Below, piece after piece: positions 8,972-18,510 of a stretch of DNA of 64,000 nt (its first letter is position 1; every line of letters starts with the position of its first letter). Under the pieces are notes generated by a model. That model saw only the letters and a list, made by a program, of their open reading frames with translations, was not told the origin of the DNA and made no database searches. The stretch is from Brevibacillus brevis (GTDB taxonomy: Bacteria > Bacillota > Bacilli > Brevibacillales > Brevibacillaceae): assembly GCF_022026395.1 (NCBI RefSeq), contig NZ_CP041767.1, forward strand, positions 4,584,501-4,648,500. The letters run 5' to 3'. The position numbers and the translations under genes were made by a program.

Positions 8972-10396
8972 TCAATTGGTTTTGAGCTCCTGCCCGACGA
9001 TGCTTGTATTTCCGTCCATTTTGATGTTGCTCTCTTTGCAGGTGAGACTGATCTCCTCTTTCGCAGAGATAATCACCTTCGTGGCAGAGTCCATCAGGAT
9101 GTCCTTTTCGGAGACAACCTTGATATTTTTCTTGCTGAAAATCTGGATGCCGTCCGCGTCGGTCATGCGTATGAGGATTTCCCCATCCTTTGCGCTAAGC
9201 AATACCTCCGACGGGCTGAACATCAGTTCTTTCCCGTTGGCCGTACGGAAGTATTTGATATCGGGATTCCCGAGCTTGTTCGTTTCGCCCTCGTCTGAAT
9301 TTTTCCGGACAGAGCTAATCGCAATCCCGTCACTCTCCTTGTTGCTCGGAAAATAGACACGGACGTAGTCATCGAGCTCCGGCATGCAATACCAACCGCT
9401 ATTTCCTTCGGCCGTATAAACCGAGGAATACGGGAACCAGTGCGCTTCGCTTTTGCTCTGGCTCTCATCAATATCGAGATGGATTTTGACGTTGTCTTTT
9501 GAGACCTCAATGACTTTCCCCTGCACCGATGCCCCTACGATGAGCGAATTGTGGAGCGGCTTTTGGCTCATTCCTTTTTTGGACGCGAGTAAATACTTGT
9601 GCTTGAGCAAGCCTTTCTTCATCTCGGTATGGGCCTCATACACATATAGGCTCTTCCCTTTGAAATCCACACCGTTGCCCAAATCGAGCACGCGATCCGT
9701 CTCTACCTCGTAAAAGATGTAGTCATTTTCATCCACGCCCTTGACCCCGTTTTCCGAGGAATGGCGGAATTCATTCAAATTTTTGCGCACCCGGTAGTGA
9801 AAATCGTCGAGCTTACCCTTTGAAGCACCCTCTGGCACACCAAAGCTGAACTTCGGCTTTTCAAAAACGGATGCTGGCATCAGTCCAGTCTGAAAACGCG
9901 AAGCCAGCCGCTTGAGAAATTGCCAATCTGTCTCCTGATACTGCATGGTAAAGGAGCCCAGCTTCCCGCCATTGGAGGCCATGTCCATAATGTCCATGCC
10001 TGGGTATTCTCCTGCGATTGTTTTCAAAAGGGCACCGTAGGTCATGGCTTTGTTTTGAAACGAACGGCTCTTGCGCTTCACGTCCAAATTGTACGTAGGC
10101 GAGACAGCTTCGACGTACAAATAATACACGTCTCGTACGGCCTTGATGCCTATCTCCAGAACGATCCCCGCAAAAAGCGGCGTGGCGTTGCCGTCGTTAT
10201 CCACCTGACTGATTTCGATCGGGGTCTGTGCTTCTGTCATTTCTACATAGCTGTCCTTCAATTCTTCTGGTACGATCCCCGTAAATGTCAGGCGAGCGTG
10301 CTCATTGATCTTTTTCGTAATCGTCAGTTCTACCAGATGCGTCAATTGATAAGGAGAAATTTGCAAATTGTTGTAGGCAATGACAGGAAGACTCAT
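8972..10396 (-). CDS. VgrG/Pvc8-family spike protein
   Basis: A 474-residue spike protein of the phage late-control gpD/VgrG family. It aligns by eye with the first 480 residues of the VgrG-Rhs fusion, with shared blocks TKKINEHARLTFTGI, MQYQETDWQFLKRLASRF, AEGNSGWYCMPE and NPDIKYFRTANGKELM. The first half matches the gp27-like hub, the middle the OB-fold (HWFPYSSVYTAEG), and the end a beta-helix-like repeat (IQIFSKKNIKVVSEKDILMDS). It should form the trimeric hub and needle under the tube. Its start overlaps the stop of the Eag-like gene (ATGA), so the two are translationally coupled. No effector domain is fused to this copy. Confidence 0.88.
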   Translation of the reverse strand: MSLPVIAYNNLQISPYQLTHLVELTITKKINEHARLTFTGIVPEELKDSYVEMTEAQTPIEISQVDNDGNATPLFAGIVLEIGIKAVRDVYYLYVEAVSPTYNLDVKRKSRSFQNKAMTYGALLKTIAGEYPGMDIMDMASNGGKLGSFTMQYQETDWQFLKRLASRFQTGLMPASVFEKPKFSFGVPEGASKGKLDDFHYRVRKNLNEFRHSSENGVKGVDENDYIFYEVETDRVLDLGNGVDFKGKSLYVYEAHTEMKKGLLKHKYLLASKKGMSQKPLHNSLIVGASVQGKVIEVSKDNVKIHLDIDESQSKSEAHWFPYSSVYTAEGNSGWYCMPELDDYVRVYFPSNKESDGIAISSVRKNSDEGETNKLGNPDIKYFRTANGKELMFSPSEVLLSAKDGEILIRMTDADGIQIFSKKNIKVVSEKDILMDSATKVIISAKEEISLTCKESNIKMDGNTSIVGQELKTN

Positions 10397-11061
10397 ATTT
10401 TCCCTTCTCCCTTCCCATTTTCATCCGAATTGGTGGATACGAGCGACAAGGAATCCATGATTCCCCAGCCTACTGGCTTCCAATCTGTCAGCTCCTGCTC
10501 CGTGCAATTGAACGTGCAGAGAAGAGCGCGTCCCTGTAGCGAGACAAAGCTGATCAGGTTGTAAATGTCTGTATCCAATGCGGGTGCAACAAATTCGAAA
10601 AATCCGAAGCTGGTCCCGGCAATCTCTCGTATTCCTTCCTCCTGCCAACGAGCGAGCGGCTGTGTTCTCCGCAAAACCTGCTTCATGACATCCATGAAGG
10701 CTTTCAGCTGCGCAGGAGAATCCGTCAGCTTGCTCTCGGTATAGGTAAAAGCCAGGTTAATCGACGCTGTTTCATTTGTAAAAATCAGGGAAGGCCTACG
10801 TTCCGAGGGATACTTCAGAGCTGCTACTTCTGGACTCATGATGGAAAATGTCTTCGGGAGTCGAATCTGTACGAGATCGTCGAGGACGTGTTTGTCCTCC
10901 ATGGGGATTCTCTCTTCACCGACTGTAATGAATGATTTGTTCACCACATCCAGTCGATTTTTGCCCTTTGGACCAAAACGTATTGCTGCTGGCTGTGCAT
11001 CCTCACCGGAAAGCTCATTCAACATGCCGATAATGCTTTCATCCATGCGCGCCATTTCCAT
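10393..11061 (-). CDS. DcrB/Eag-like protein, candidate spike or effector chaperone
   Basis: A 222-residue cytosolic protein. Residues 80-205 have a layout like DcrB/DUF1795 proteins: IRLPKTF with following strands, a helix LKAFMDVMKQVL, then EIAGTSFGFFEF, a buried strand LISFVSLQGRALLCTFNC and a closing DWKPVGWGIMDSL. In Gram-negative T6SS loci, Eag chaperones of this fold bind the hydrophobic pre-toxin region of Rhs or PAAR effectors. Here the gene is ATGA-coupled to VgrG, and the VgrG-Rhs fusion has a hydrophobic segment that could be its client. The start at 11061 follows CGAGAGGATGG. The fold is inferred from pattern only, so an unrelated baseplate role is possible. Confidence 0.45.
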   Translation of the reverse strand: MEMARMDESIIGMLNELSGEDAQPAAIRFGPKGKNRLDVVNKSFITVGEERIPMEDKHVLDDLVQIRLPKTFSIMSPEVAALKYPSERRPSLIFTNETASINLAFTYTESKLTDSPAQLKAFMDVMKQVLRRTQPLARWQEEGIREIAGTSFGFFEFVAPALDTDIYNLISFVSLQGRALLCTFNCTEQELTDWKPVGWGIMDSLSLVSTNSDENGKGEGKI

Positions 11062-11075
11062 TCACCATCCTCTCG

Positions 11076-11855
11076 TTAATCAACAATAACCCGCTGACGC
11101 CCGCCTGTTTTCCACTCCGTTTTTGAGGACCTTCCGCCGCTCTTGGCGTCATCCAATATACGTGCGAGGTATTTGAGAATCTGCAGGTTCGTGTACTCGC
11201 GGTAACCCGTCCCAAGTCTATTGCCTATATAATGAAGAATGAGCCCCCGCTCTACTCTGTCCGCATTCAAGCACTGCATGGCAAAGGTGAGATCATACGG
11301 GTGATTGGTGACCGTTTTCAGCATTTCATTCGCAAAATACCGCAGGATGTAGGGGGCAAGTGTTGGCTCGTTTCTCCCGGCATGTTCGACATGCACGATA
11401 TTCCACGTATTGAATTCGGTCGCCATATCGGATAAGTCCTGATAATCACCGCGAAGCCTTGCTCCTTGCTTGAGCTTGAAGCGCCCCAACTCCCTTTCAT
11501 CAGGGCGTGACTCTAGCTCCTGATCGAGAACATACGATGTCTCGTAAACGTAATAGTCGGTCAGCGAAGTCTCCTCATGAAAGCGAATCTTGAGGACCGT
11601 CTCCATACCTGCGGCCTCATAAGAGACACGCTCTTCGCGGTCGAACAAGTAAATCCGTCCTTGATGCTTGATGATCCCTCTGCCGACAGTGAGGTGCCCT
11701 TCGCCTATCGTTACATCCATCCCGGAAATAATGCCGTCTGTATAATCCTGAAAGTATAAATCTACAAAATGCCGCGGGTAATCACGCAGATTCTCAAGCA
11801 TCTCTCGCTTGAGAATTCGCCCTTTATGAAAATTGGGATAGAGATGGGAAAACAC
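11076..11855 (-). CDS. Uncharacterised injection-system protein, possible baseplate component
   Basis: I cannot assign this 259-residue protein to a named family. The N-terminal half is predicted beta-rich with a FHKGRILKREMLENLRDYP start and a GRGIIKHQGRIYLF strand pair, reminiscent of the N-terminal shell of TssK or of tail-fibre attachment proteins. The C-terminal half (about 150-235) is helical. There are no signal peptide, membrane segments or catalytic motifs. It starts with GTG at 11855, with a GGGGG ribosome binding site seven bases upstream, and lies between the Hsp70-like ATPase and the Eag-like gene. Conservation of position in the operon suggests a structural role, perhaps linking baseplate and sheath. 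Confidence 0.4.
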   Translation of the reverse strand: MFSHLYPNFHKGRILKREMLENLRDYPRHFVDLYFQDYTDGIISGMDVTIGEGHLTVGRGIIKHQGRIYLFDREERVSYEAAGMETVLKIRFHEETSLTDYYVYETSYVLDQELESRPDERELGRFKLKQGARLRGDYQDLSDMATEFNTWNIVHVEHAGRNEPTLAPYILRYFANEMLKTVTNHPYDLTFAMQCLNADRVERGLILHYIGNRLGTGYREYTNLQILKYLARILDDAKSGGRSSKTEWKTGGRQRVIVD

Positions 11856-11900
11856 CGCTGTTCCCCCTTCCTGTTCATTTAAGCTGCCTGGTTATTTTGA

Positions 11901-14573
11901 TCATTTCATCCCGTCAAAGAAATCCAGCTCGGACAAGTCACTCTCAAAGGCAAAGAAAACCTTTTTCCCCAAAGCAAGCTGTTCATTCAGACGAGCTACT
12001 GGCACGACATGGAATCCCCACTCACTGCCGCTTGCAAAAACGAAGTATTTCGACTCGCCATTTTGAATCGAGTCCGTCTCATCCTGCGGGATATGTGTCC
12101 CATACTTGCTCGCGATGTCCTCATACAATACGGTTTTGTATTGAGCGGGATCATCAATGTACAAATACCGCTGGCGCAGCTGTCCGTCATTTTCCTTGAG
12201 ATAAAATTCAACCTCGCTCACGCCGTAAGGACGCGAGATGGAGCCATGCACGAGACTCAGCTTTTCCTGACTGTGAATGAGTACCCTCTCTTGCTTGTTA
12301 TGCGTGAAGGCAGTCACGGAATACGGGACGATCGGTGCATGATTCGTAATGCTCGCTTCGATGAAACCCGCCTTTTTGGCACTTTGATAGCGCAGTGCTC
12401 CACGCAAGCAAGACAGCTTCAGGTCTGGCACCTTGCCCGCATCCTCCGACTTTTGCCGGAACTCGATACTGCGTCCAGGGACGAACTCTTTGAGCGCTTC
12501 ACGGAAAACATCAATCCGGCACGACTGCCCAGTCAGCTTGATAATCGAGAAGTCAGCCAGCCTTCCCTGTTGGTAAAAATCGTCCAAAAAAACGCGCAAA
12601 ATCTCGTAAATATCCGCCTTGATCAGGTGATTGATCTCTTTGGCGTTGAAAACGACATCTGGAAAATCAAACACATCCCGGAAGCGACCATCCGCCCGTA
12701 TCGACAACACCCATCGCTCGACTGCCGTCAGCTTTAGATCAGGCTCTTGACGATTTTCCGTATCGGATGTGAAGCGATTGCGTAGTATGCCAGTTTGGCG
12801 GAAAAACTCTTTTTTCATGTGGTCAGCGAGGTCCCACAAAAAGTGGAAATTGTTGCGGACACGCTGATACTCGTCCCGGCTCTTGTTCTCGTACTCCTTG
12901 TAGCGAGTCGGCAAAATCGCCTCAGCTTCCCGATATCTCCCCTCGAAGCGTTCATAGATGGAGTCGACGCCGTATTCATCCACGTACCGGAATATTTCCG
13001 ATCCAGGGATGTCGATGATCTGGTCGATGTCGGTCACTTGTCGCCCTTTTCCGTAATAGTCCGCGAAGACGATTTTCATAAATTGCATGATGCGATACGT
13101 AATGTTGTTGCCGCCAAAATTGGTGTCGCCATTTTCATAGGTCGTATCGATATCGATGCGATAAGAGATATGTCCGTCCTCAATCCGGAAATGGCAGGAT
13201 GACAGGTCCGTCGTTCCTCCGCCGCAATCGATAACGAGTGCTTGATACGTCTCCCCGTCCAGAAAGCTGTTTTTGTCAATTTGATCCGCAATCGTATTAA
13301 ACAGGACGGCCATTCCTTCATCGAGGGCGTGCTCTGATTCAATGCGATACTCCGGCAAAATCTCGGTGAACATCTCAAGAAACTGCGTTTTCAGCTTGAC
13401 CGGACTTGTGATATGCAGATGACGAAAGCGGCATTTGAATTGATGCTCGGCCATTTGAATGACGTGAAGAAGGTACTGGCGCAGGATGTCGCTTCGTTTC
13501 ACACTCGCGGTATTCCCTTGGCTGTCCATGACCTCCTCGATTTTGTGATAGCTGTTCACCCAGCGCTTGATACCTTGAAACACGGTCGCGTTCGTGCTGT
13601 ATCCGTTCTTTTTCATGTGCCGAAGTGCTTCATAACCGATGTGAAAGCGAACGTCATGCGGGGAGGAGCAATCCGCCACGCTGACAGCCGTCGGCAGTAC
13701 CTCGATCCATTCCTCGTTTTTTTGCGTTGTATCAGGAAAAGAGACATAATTGATCGCATTCAAACGTATGCGTCCATTCAACAAGTCGTTGCTGGAAGGG
13801 GAGCTGACATACTGATGGTCGAGAAAAGCACCCGCTGTCGTCGAGGAGGTACCAAAATCAATCGCGAGAACGGCATCTGTTTCTTCCAATTCCCTGATCT
13901 CGAGGTCAGTCACCGGTACTTTGTAGTAGTGGAGATTAACAGGCGGCAACGGATGGTCCTGGTGATACGCCTTGTACAAATACTCCGAATCCTGTTTGCG
14001 GAAAAAGAGCAGGCTGTAGTTTTGATTGACCGTTTTTCTCAATGGAGCATCTTGGCAAGCGTGCAGCACAAAATGCCCGGCTCTCCTATCGTCTTTGTCC
14101 TTGCGCAGATGCAAAATCCCGCATAACTCCATATGGTCATTCACCAAAAGCACATTGGATTCGGACAAGCCTTGGGAGGATTCGACGCGATAGTTGTCCA
14201 GCCTGTCAATGGCGAGACCCATGTACAAGCACATCTTCGCTGGAATTTTGATCACATCTACACCTGGCATCGGTGTGTTTAAATATTTGTGGAGTACAGC
14301 TTCGAGGCGTTCAACACCACCTGGAACAGCACGCTCAATCAGGAGGTTTTCTTCTGCGCCGCGAAAACGCAGAATCGTGTGCAGCAGTCCCTCCCGATCA
14401 AGATTGTTCACGAAAGAGCGGACCAGCTTTTCCTTGTAACAAATATTGCGGAGCTGAAAGGTTGTCATCTCCATCAGCTCGTCCCGCGTATAGGTCGCTT
14501 CTCCTGGATGATTGCGTTCTTTGCCATCTCCGCTGCCTTTTTGGAGATGAAGCTTATATGAATAGGTAGACAT
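11901..14573 (-). CDS. Large Hsp70/actin-fold ATPase of the injection system
   Basis: An 890-residue cytosolic protein whose central part is an actin/Hsp70-type ATPase. The phosphate-1 loop VLAIDFGTSSTTAGAF lies near residue 231, the phosphate-2 motif VIDCGGGTTDLSSC near 445, and a later adenosine-type segment IIKLTGQSCRIDVFREAL near 700. An N-terminal extension of about 225 residues has no counterpart in DnaK, and there is no typical DnaK substrate-binding domain; the C-terminus is unusual. A DnaJ-domain gene lies upstream in the same operon. No ClpV-like ATPase is present, so this protein may supply the energy for assembly or for recycling of the contracted sheath; that is inference. The ATG has GGAGAG upstream. 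Confidence 0.75.
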   Translation of the reverse strand: MSTYSYKLHLQKGSGDGKERNHPGEATYTRDELMEMTTFQLRNICYKEKLVRSFVNNLDREGLLHTILRFRGAEENLLIERAVPGGVERLEAVLHKYLNTPMPGVDVIKIPAKMCLYMGLAIDRLDNYRVESSQGLSESNVLLVNDHMELCGILHLRKDKDDRRAGHFVLHACQDAPLRKTVNQNYSLLFFRKQDSEYLYKAYHQDHPLPPVNLHYYKVPVTDLEIRELEETDAVLAIDFGTSSTTAGAFLDHQYVSSPSSNDLLNGRIRLNAINYVSFPDTTQKNEEWIEVLPTAVSVADCSSPHDVRFHIGYEALRHMKKNGYSTNATVFQGIKRWVNSYHKIEEVMDSQGNTASVKRSDILRQYLLHVIQMAEHQFKCRFRHLHITSPVKLKTQFLEMFTEILPEYRIESEHALDEGMAVLFNTIADQIDKNSFLDGETYQALVIDCGGGTTDLSSCHFRIEDGHISYRIDIDTTYENGDTNFGGNNITYRIMQFMKIVFADYYGKGRQVTDIDQIIDIPGSEIFRYVDEYGVDSIYERFEGRYREAEAILPTRYKEYENKSRDEYQRVRNNFHFLWDLADHMKKEFFRQTGILRNRFTSDTENRQEPDLKLTAVERWVLSIRADGRFRDVFDFPDVVFNAKEINHLIKADIYEILRVFLDDFYQQGRLADFSIIKLTGQSCRIDVFREALKEFVPGRSIEFRQKSEDAGKVPDLKLSCLRGALRYQSAKKAGFIEASITNHAPIVPYSVTAFTHNKQERVLIHSQEKLSLVHGSISRPYGVSEVEFYLKENDGQLRQRYLYIDDPAQYKTVLYEDIASKYGTHIPQDETDSIQNGESKYFVFASGSEWGFHVVPVARLNEQLALGKKVFFAFESDLSELDFFDGMK

Positions 14574-14625
14574 CCCAACTCTCCTCTCTCCCGACCTTTT
14601 GTTGGGGTCAATCGGTCAAAACCCT

Positions 14626-15321
14626 CTAGTACAGTGCAACACTGTCAATTAGCATCGTTTCCTCGACATCCAAAATGCCGAAATGATTTCGCCAATAAAT
14701 CTCTGTATGGAACCGAACTGGCAGGAAAATATCCTTGATTAAAGCGAGCTTGGCATGTGCGGTTTCACTCTCCGACTGCCCGACGTAAATCAGCAGCTCG
14801 TCTTTTTCTTCGCAATTGGCGTAAATGGTGGAGTGAGAGAAAATTTTGCGCATCGTATCCTTGAGCAGGTACACCGCTTCGCCAGTCTCATACAAGCGCA
14901 AAATATTGCCTGCGATAATCTCTCGCTCCTCTTTGGTAAAAAGTCGGATATTTTCCTGTACCCGACTGCCAAACAGCCCCGCTTCCAAATCGCGCAATAC
15001 AAAGCGGATGTGGTATTCACGCTTGTTCATCCCTTGCGACAGATCGATCTCGGCAAGCAAATGGATGATGATATCAAACAAGGTATGCCGAAGCTCTGCA
15101 TCGTCCGCGTAATTGGCATCAAAAAGGTCACGGAAAATATCGTCGAAGCGGTAGTACGGATTCACCTCTACTGTCTTTTCCACCATTTTGGCGTTGATGG
15201 CCTCATGACTCAGCTCCATGTAGGGCGAATACACTTTAGCCGCTTTGAACTGGATGTCTTTTTTGGCGATCCCGGCGCGTTTTGCACGAATAACCAAATC
15301 CCAGATGTAATTCAAGCCCAT
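14626..15321 (-). CDS. Uncharacterised injection-system protein, possible baseplate wedge
   Basis: A 231-residue soluble protein of unknown family. Residues 1-185 are mostly helical with charged residues (EEREIIAGNILRLYE). The last 30 residues form a distinctive FHTEIYWRNHFGILDVEE block followed by a hydrophobic end. The start overlaps the end of the preceding 425-residue gene by 10 bases, so the two products are probably made in fixed ratio and may bind each other, as TssF and TssG do. A TTG start at 15315 with AAGGAG better spaced is an alternative. No enzymatic motif is visible. Confidence 0.4.
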   Translation of the reverse strand: MGLNYIWDLVIRAKRAGIAKKDIQFKAAKVYSPYMELSHEAINAKMVEKTVEVNPYYRFDDIFRDLFDANYADDAELRHTLFDIIIHLLAEIDLSQGMNKREYHIRFVLRDLEAGLFGSRVQENIRLFTKEEREIIAGNILRLYETGEAVYLLKDTMRKIFSHSTIYANCEEKDELLIYVGQSESETAHAKLALIKDIFLPVRFHTEIYWRNHFGILDVEETMLIDSVALY

Positions 15322-16589
15322 TCTCCTTCACACTTGTATTCCGGAAAATACATCTGAACCTCGGAGACGAGAAAGCTCATCATGTCTTGGAGAATAAAGC
15401 TGTTCGCCCCGCGTCTCCGAAAGCCGAGAGCCATGATCTTCTTGTCATTTTCTACGCGGACGTTATCGCTAATGAACGGATTCAAACCGTATGTGGCGGA
15501 AGGCCGATTGTTTTTGTCCCGGATCTCCACATTCACTAGCTCCAGCTGCTCAGCAGCCTCAAAGGAATGGACGATTCGGATAATCTCTCCTTTGGCCCGG
15601 ACAGTCATCGCTTGCTTCCTCGCATAGCTCCCAATAAAGCTGTTTTTGCGACGATTGGATACCAATTCGTAATCGAGTCTTCCGATGCGGGTCGTGACAG
15701 GCTGCGTAATTTTGCATACGTTCCAAACTCCCGACTTCTCCTGAGGTGAGACAATCGTCAGCTCTTCCGGTGACCGCTTGATATAGCGAATCAGCTCTTC
15801 ATCTCCATCCACCAAATACCCGTGCTCGCTGCCTGTCTTGCGTAACGACAGAACATGCTCGAAGTTCACCCGGTCAATGGCAGGTACGGGAAAGCCGATG
15901 TTTTTTAAAGCCAAACGTTCGATGTTCCACAACGGGATCACATCCAGCTTTTTGTAAGGCTCCCACTCATCGAGGGTAATCGACATTTCCAGTATCTCTT
16001 CGTCTTCTGTAAACGTGCCCTCACAGGCAACCAAAATGACATCGAAAAACTTGCTCGCGTAAGGGTGATTCACCGTTTTCCACGGCATCCCGTTCTTTTG
16101 AAACATGTTGTACAGCTTTTCCAGCTCATCCATATACACACGACTTTGTTGGAGGCGCACCTCGATTGGATAGTGGTTGCCCCCCGTGTTCAAACGCCCC
16201 TTGAAGGTCCGCTTGCTCATTATCAGCGCCTGTATCTTGTCGTACTCACACTCTAAAAAGATCGTCATCATGACCGCTTCTTCCCGGTTGCTGAGCTTGA
16301 CTGCCAACTCTTTGCGATCACATATTTTCTTTTCTTCATCACCAGGGATCATCGGGTACAAATACTCATGGATCGGGTCAAAGTCATCGCGATGGCAGAG
16401 GGTCACATAAATGTCATGCTTATCTTCCTTGTCCTCGATCTCGGTAAAAACACGCTCCTCCAGCTTTTTCTGCATCTCCTCCTGATACTCGACCAGGTTG
16501 AGGAAGACGCCGTTCATGATCTGCTTGAGCAACCTGCGCTGCTCCAGCTCCTCCATTTTGTTCAAACGATCCAGTACGATCTCTTTCAT
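15312..16589 (-). CDS. Uncharacterised injection-system protein, possible TssF/gp6-like baseplate subunit
   Basis: A 425-residue soluble protein with a helical N-terminus rich in Glu/Lys, then a mixed alpha/beta body. Recognisable blocks are ASKFFDVILVACEG (about 180-195), LDEWEPYKKLDVIPLWNIE (about 208-226) and a C-terminal segment with GFRRRGANSFILQDMMSFLV. It overlaps both neighbours (ATGA with the PP2C-TPR gene, 10 bases with the next gene). Size, position and coupling are compatible with a TssF-like wedge. I do not recognise the family by sequence, so this is a positional guess. No signal peptide or membrane segment is visible. Confidence 0.4.
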   Translation of the reverse strand: MKEIVLDRLNKMEELEQRRLLKQIMNGVFLNLVEYQEEMQKKLEERVFTEIEDKEDKHDIYVTLCHRDDFDPIHEYLYPMIPGDEEKKICDRKELAVKLSNREEAVMMTIFLECEYDKIQALIMSKRTFKGRLNTGGNHYPIEVRLQQSRVYMDELEKLYNMFQKNGMPWKTVNHPYASKFFDVILVACEGTFTEDEEILEMSITLDEWEPYKKLDVIPLWNIERLALKNIGFPVPAIDRVNFEHVLSLRKTGSEHGYLVDGDEELIRYIKRSPEELTIVSPQEKSGVWNVCKITQPVTTRIGRLDYELVSNRRKNSFIGSYARKQAMTVRAKGEIIRIVHSFEAAEQLELVNVEIRDKNNRPSATYGLNPFISDNVRVENDKKIMALGFRRRGANSFILQDMMSFLVSEVQMYFPEYKCEGEWA

Positions 16590-18490
16590 GGCGTTTTCGC
16601 TGCCTCCTCCTGTGTCGGATTGGCTGTAGCTGATGGATTAGCTTGCGGTGGCTGAACTGGCTGAGTCGCCGGAGCTGTCGTGGCTGGCGGAACTGCTTGA
16701 TTGGTCGGCACTACTGGAGGCGCCTGAACTGGTTGGTACGTTGGAGCCGCCGGATTTACTGGGACTGTCTGGTTAACCGAGGGCGTTTGGTTATTCGGTG
16801 CCGTCTGATTCACCGGTGCCGTCTGATTTACGGGAGCCGTCTGGTTAACTGGTGCCGTTTGATTCACCGGAACTGCCGTTGGTTGACTAGCAGCACTCGT
16901 CCCTTGCACAGGTGGCTGTCCTGCTGACGCACCTGCCGACGGCGGAGCAGCAGGAGGATTTAGCTTCTCCTCTGCCTTTGTCACCTTGCGCTCCATCGCC
17001 AAAACTTTTTCCAGCACACCAATCTCCTGATAAATTTCCTGGGCCATCGTATATGATTGGATCGCTCCCTCGAAGTCTTGCGCCGCATAGCTCTCGTCGC
17101 CTTGCTTCTCCAGCTTGTCGCCATCAAGCGTCTTCTTTTCCTTATCGATTCCGGTCTTTTTGGAAGCTACCTCGTCCAGCTTGGTGCGAAGCTCCTTTTC
17201 TCCTGTCACAAAGGACGTTTCCAACGCCAGCTTGCGCGCCTTTTGGTAATAGGCCTCCGCACCAGCGTAATCCTGTGCCTCAAACAAGAGATCGCCTTCC
17301 TTTTTCCACTGCATGACGAGCACATACGATTGCGTCTTTTCTTTTTTCTCCAAAATCTCCGGTTCGTTAAAATCATCGCGCCCTTTCATTTCCTTGAGCG
17401 CCTTGTCGTACTTATCCAATGCTTTGGCGTACTGCTCATCCTTTACAGCCGTATCTCCATCCACGATCAACTGTGTAATGCGGATCTTTTTGGCCAAGAG
17501 GGCAGCCTGAACTTTGTTTTTCACGATATTTGCGGCATTTCGGGCATCGCTGTACGCCTTGAGTGCCTTCGGATAATCTCCCTCCGCAATGAAAGCGTCT
17601 CCGGCTGTTTCATACTCAAACATCCCTGTCGCAGCATCCGCGATGCGCTCCGCTTCCTTCATCTTGTACAGCAGAGCTCCGCCTCCAGCCAAGGCAAGCA
17701 CGAGAAGGATGAGTGCCACCCGTTTGATAATTCGCCATTTTTTTTGTGGGTCTGTCTTAAAAATTTTGTTCGCAAAAATAGCGGCTGCCGTGTAGTTTTG
17801 AACGACATGCTCTTGCTTGCTCAAAAGCACATCTTCTAGCGTATCGATCCAGGCTTCAGGATCTTTCGCCTCTTGAAGCCCGTCCTGCATTTCGGCCGGA
17901 TTTACTTTCTCCCACAGACCGGGGGTGGCAAGTAGAAAAACATCACCGTCATAGAGCGGAAACTTTTTGGAGACAAACGGACGAAATTCATTGGGTGTCC
18001 CCAAATAGCTCAAGAGATTATGTCGCTCTTCGTGCTGATCAAGCGCGTCCTCTGCGATTTCCTCCCCATCCACCATCTGTTGGGCAAGACTCTGATCCTT
18101 GCTCTGCCATTGCAATCGGCCATTGCGAAACTGATACAGTCGGGTGTTACCAGCGACCCCATACCTCACTCTGGCATAGTCCGTTACGACTACGGTCAAG
18201 CTCGCTTTTAGCCTGACGCGATGGCTCTCGGCTTGCAGGACACGATGGGCTTCCTGCAAATAGCGGCGTATGCGATAACGCGAAATGGATGGCTTCTGCA
18301 AAAAGTAGCCCAGAACGCTTTTGGCCGCCAACTCCGCACTTTCTACTTCCTGATCATTGTCCAATCCGCGGGCGATTACCCAGCACGCGATATCATCCAG
18401 CTCCGTGTAGGCAAAGTAATCCTTGTTGCGAACGAAGCTGCCTGATTCGGATAGAAACCCGGTAATGAATTCACTGTTGTCCTTTCTCAT
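16586..18490 (-). CDS. Membrane pseudo-phosphatase (degenerate PP2C) with TPR repeats and Asn-Gln-Thr/Pro tail
   Basis: A 634-residue protein with four parts. Residues 1-235 keep the outline of a PP2C phosphatase (SLTVVVTDYARVRYGVAGNTRLYQFRNG, FPLYDGDVFLLATPGLW), but the metal-binding Asp residues of DGxxG and DN motifs are replaced, for example by ARGLDN and TPGLW, so catalysis is unlikely. One membrane segment follows (about 255-277, RVALILLVLALAGGGALLY). Then come four TPR-like repeats (about 285-500), each starting (E/D/Q)GD and ending in a Tyr/Ala-rich helix. The last 110 residues are low-complexity with about six APVNQT-type units and many Pro, facing the cell surface side. It is followed in the operon by the baseplate-like genes. 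It could be a membrane anchor that reads phosphorylation state without enzymatic action. Confidence 0.75.
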   Translation of the reverse strand: MRKDNSEFITGFLSESGSFVRNKDYFAYTELDDIACWVIARGLDNDQEVESAELAAKSVLGYFLQKPSISRYRIRRYLQEAHRVLQAESHRVRLKASLTVVVTDYARVRYGVAGNTRLYQFRNGRLQWQSKDQSLAQQMVDGEEIAEDALDQHEERHNLLSYLGTPNEFRPFVSKKFPLYDGDVFLLATPGLWEKVNPAEMQDGLQEAKDPEAWIDTLEDVLLSKQEHVVQNYTAAAIFANKIFKTDPQKKWRIIKRVALILLVLALAGGGALLYKMKEAERIADAATGMFEYETAGDAFIAEGDYPKALKAYSDARNAANIVKNKVQAALLAKKIRITQLIVDGDTAVKDEQYAKALDKYDKALKEMKGRDDFNEPEILEKKEKTQSYVLVMQWKKEGDLLFEAQDYAGAEAYYQKARKLALETSFVTGEKELRTKLDEVASKKTGIDKEKKTLDGDKLEKQGDESYAAQDFEGAIQSYTMAQEIYQEIGVLEKVLAMERKVTKAEEKLNPPAAPPSAGASAGQPPVQGTSAASQPTAVPVNQTAPVNQTAPVNQTAPVNQTAPNNQTPSVNQTVPVNPAAPTYQPVQAPPVVPTNQAVPPATTAPATQPVQPPQANPSATANPTQEEAAKTP

Positions 18491-18510
18491 TCGTACTACC
18501 CGCTCCCCCG

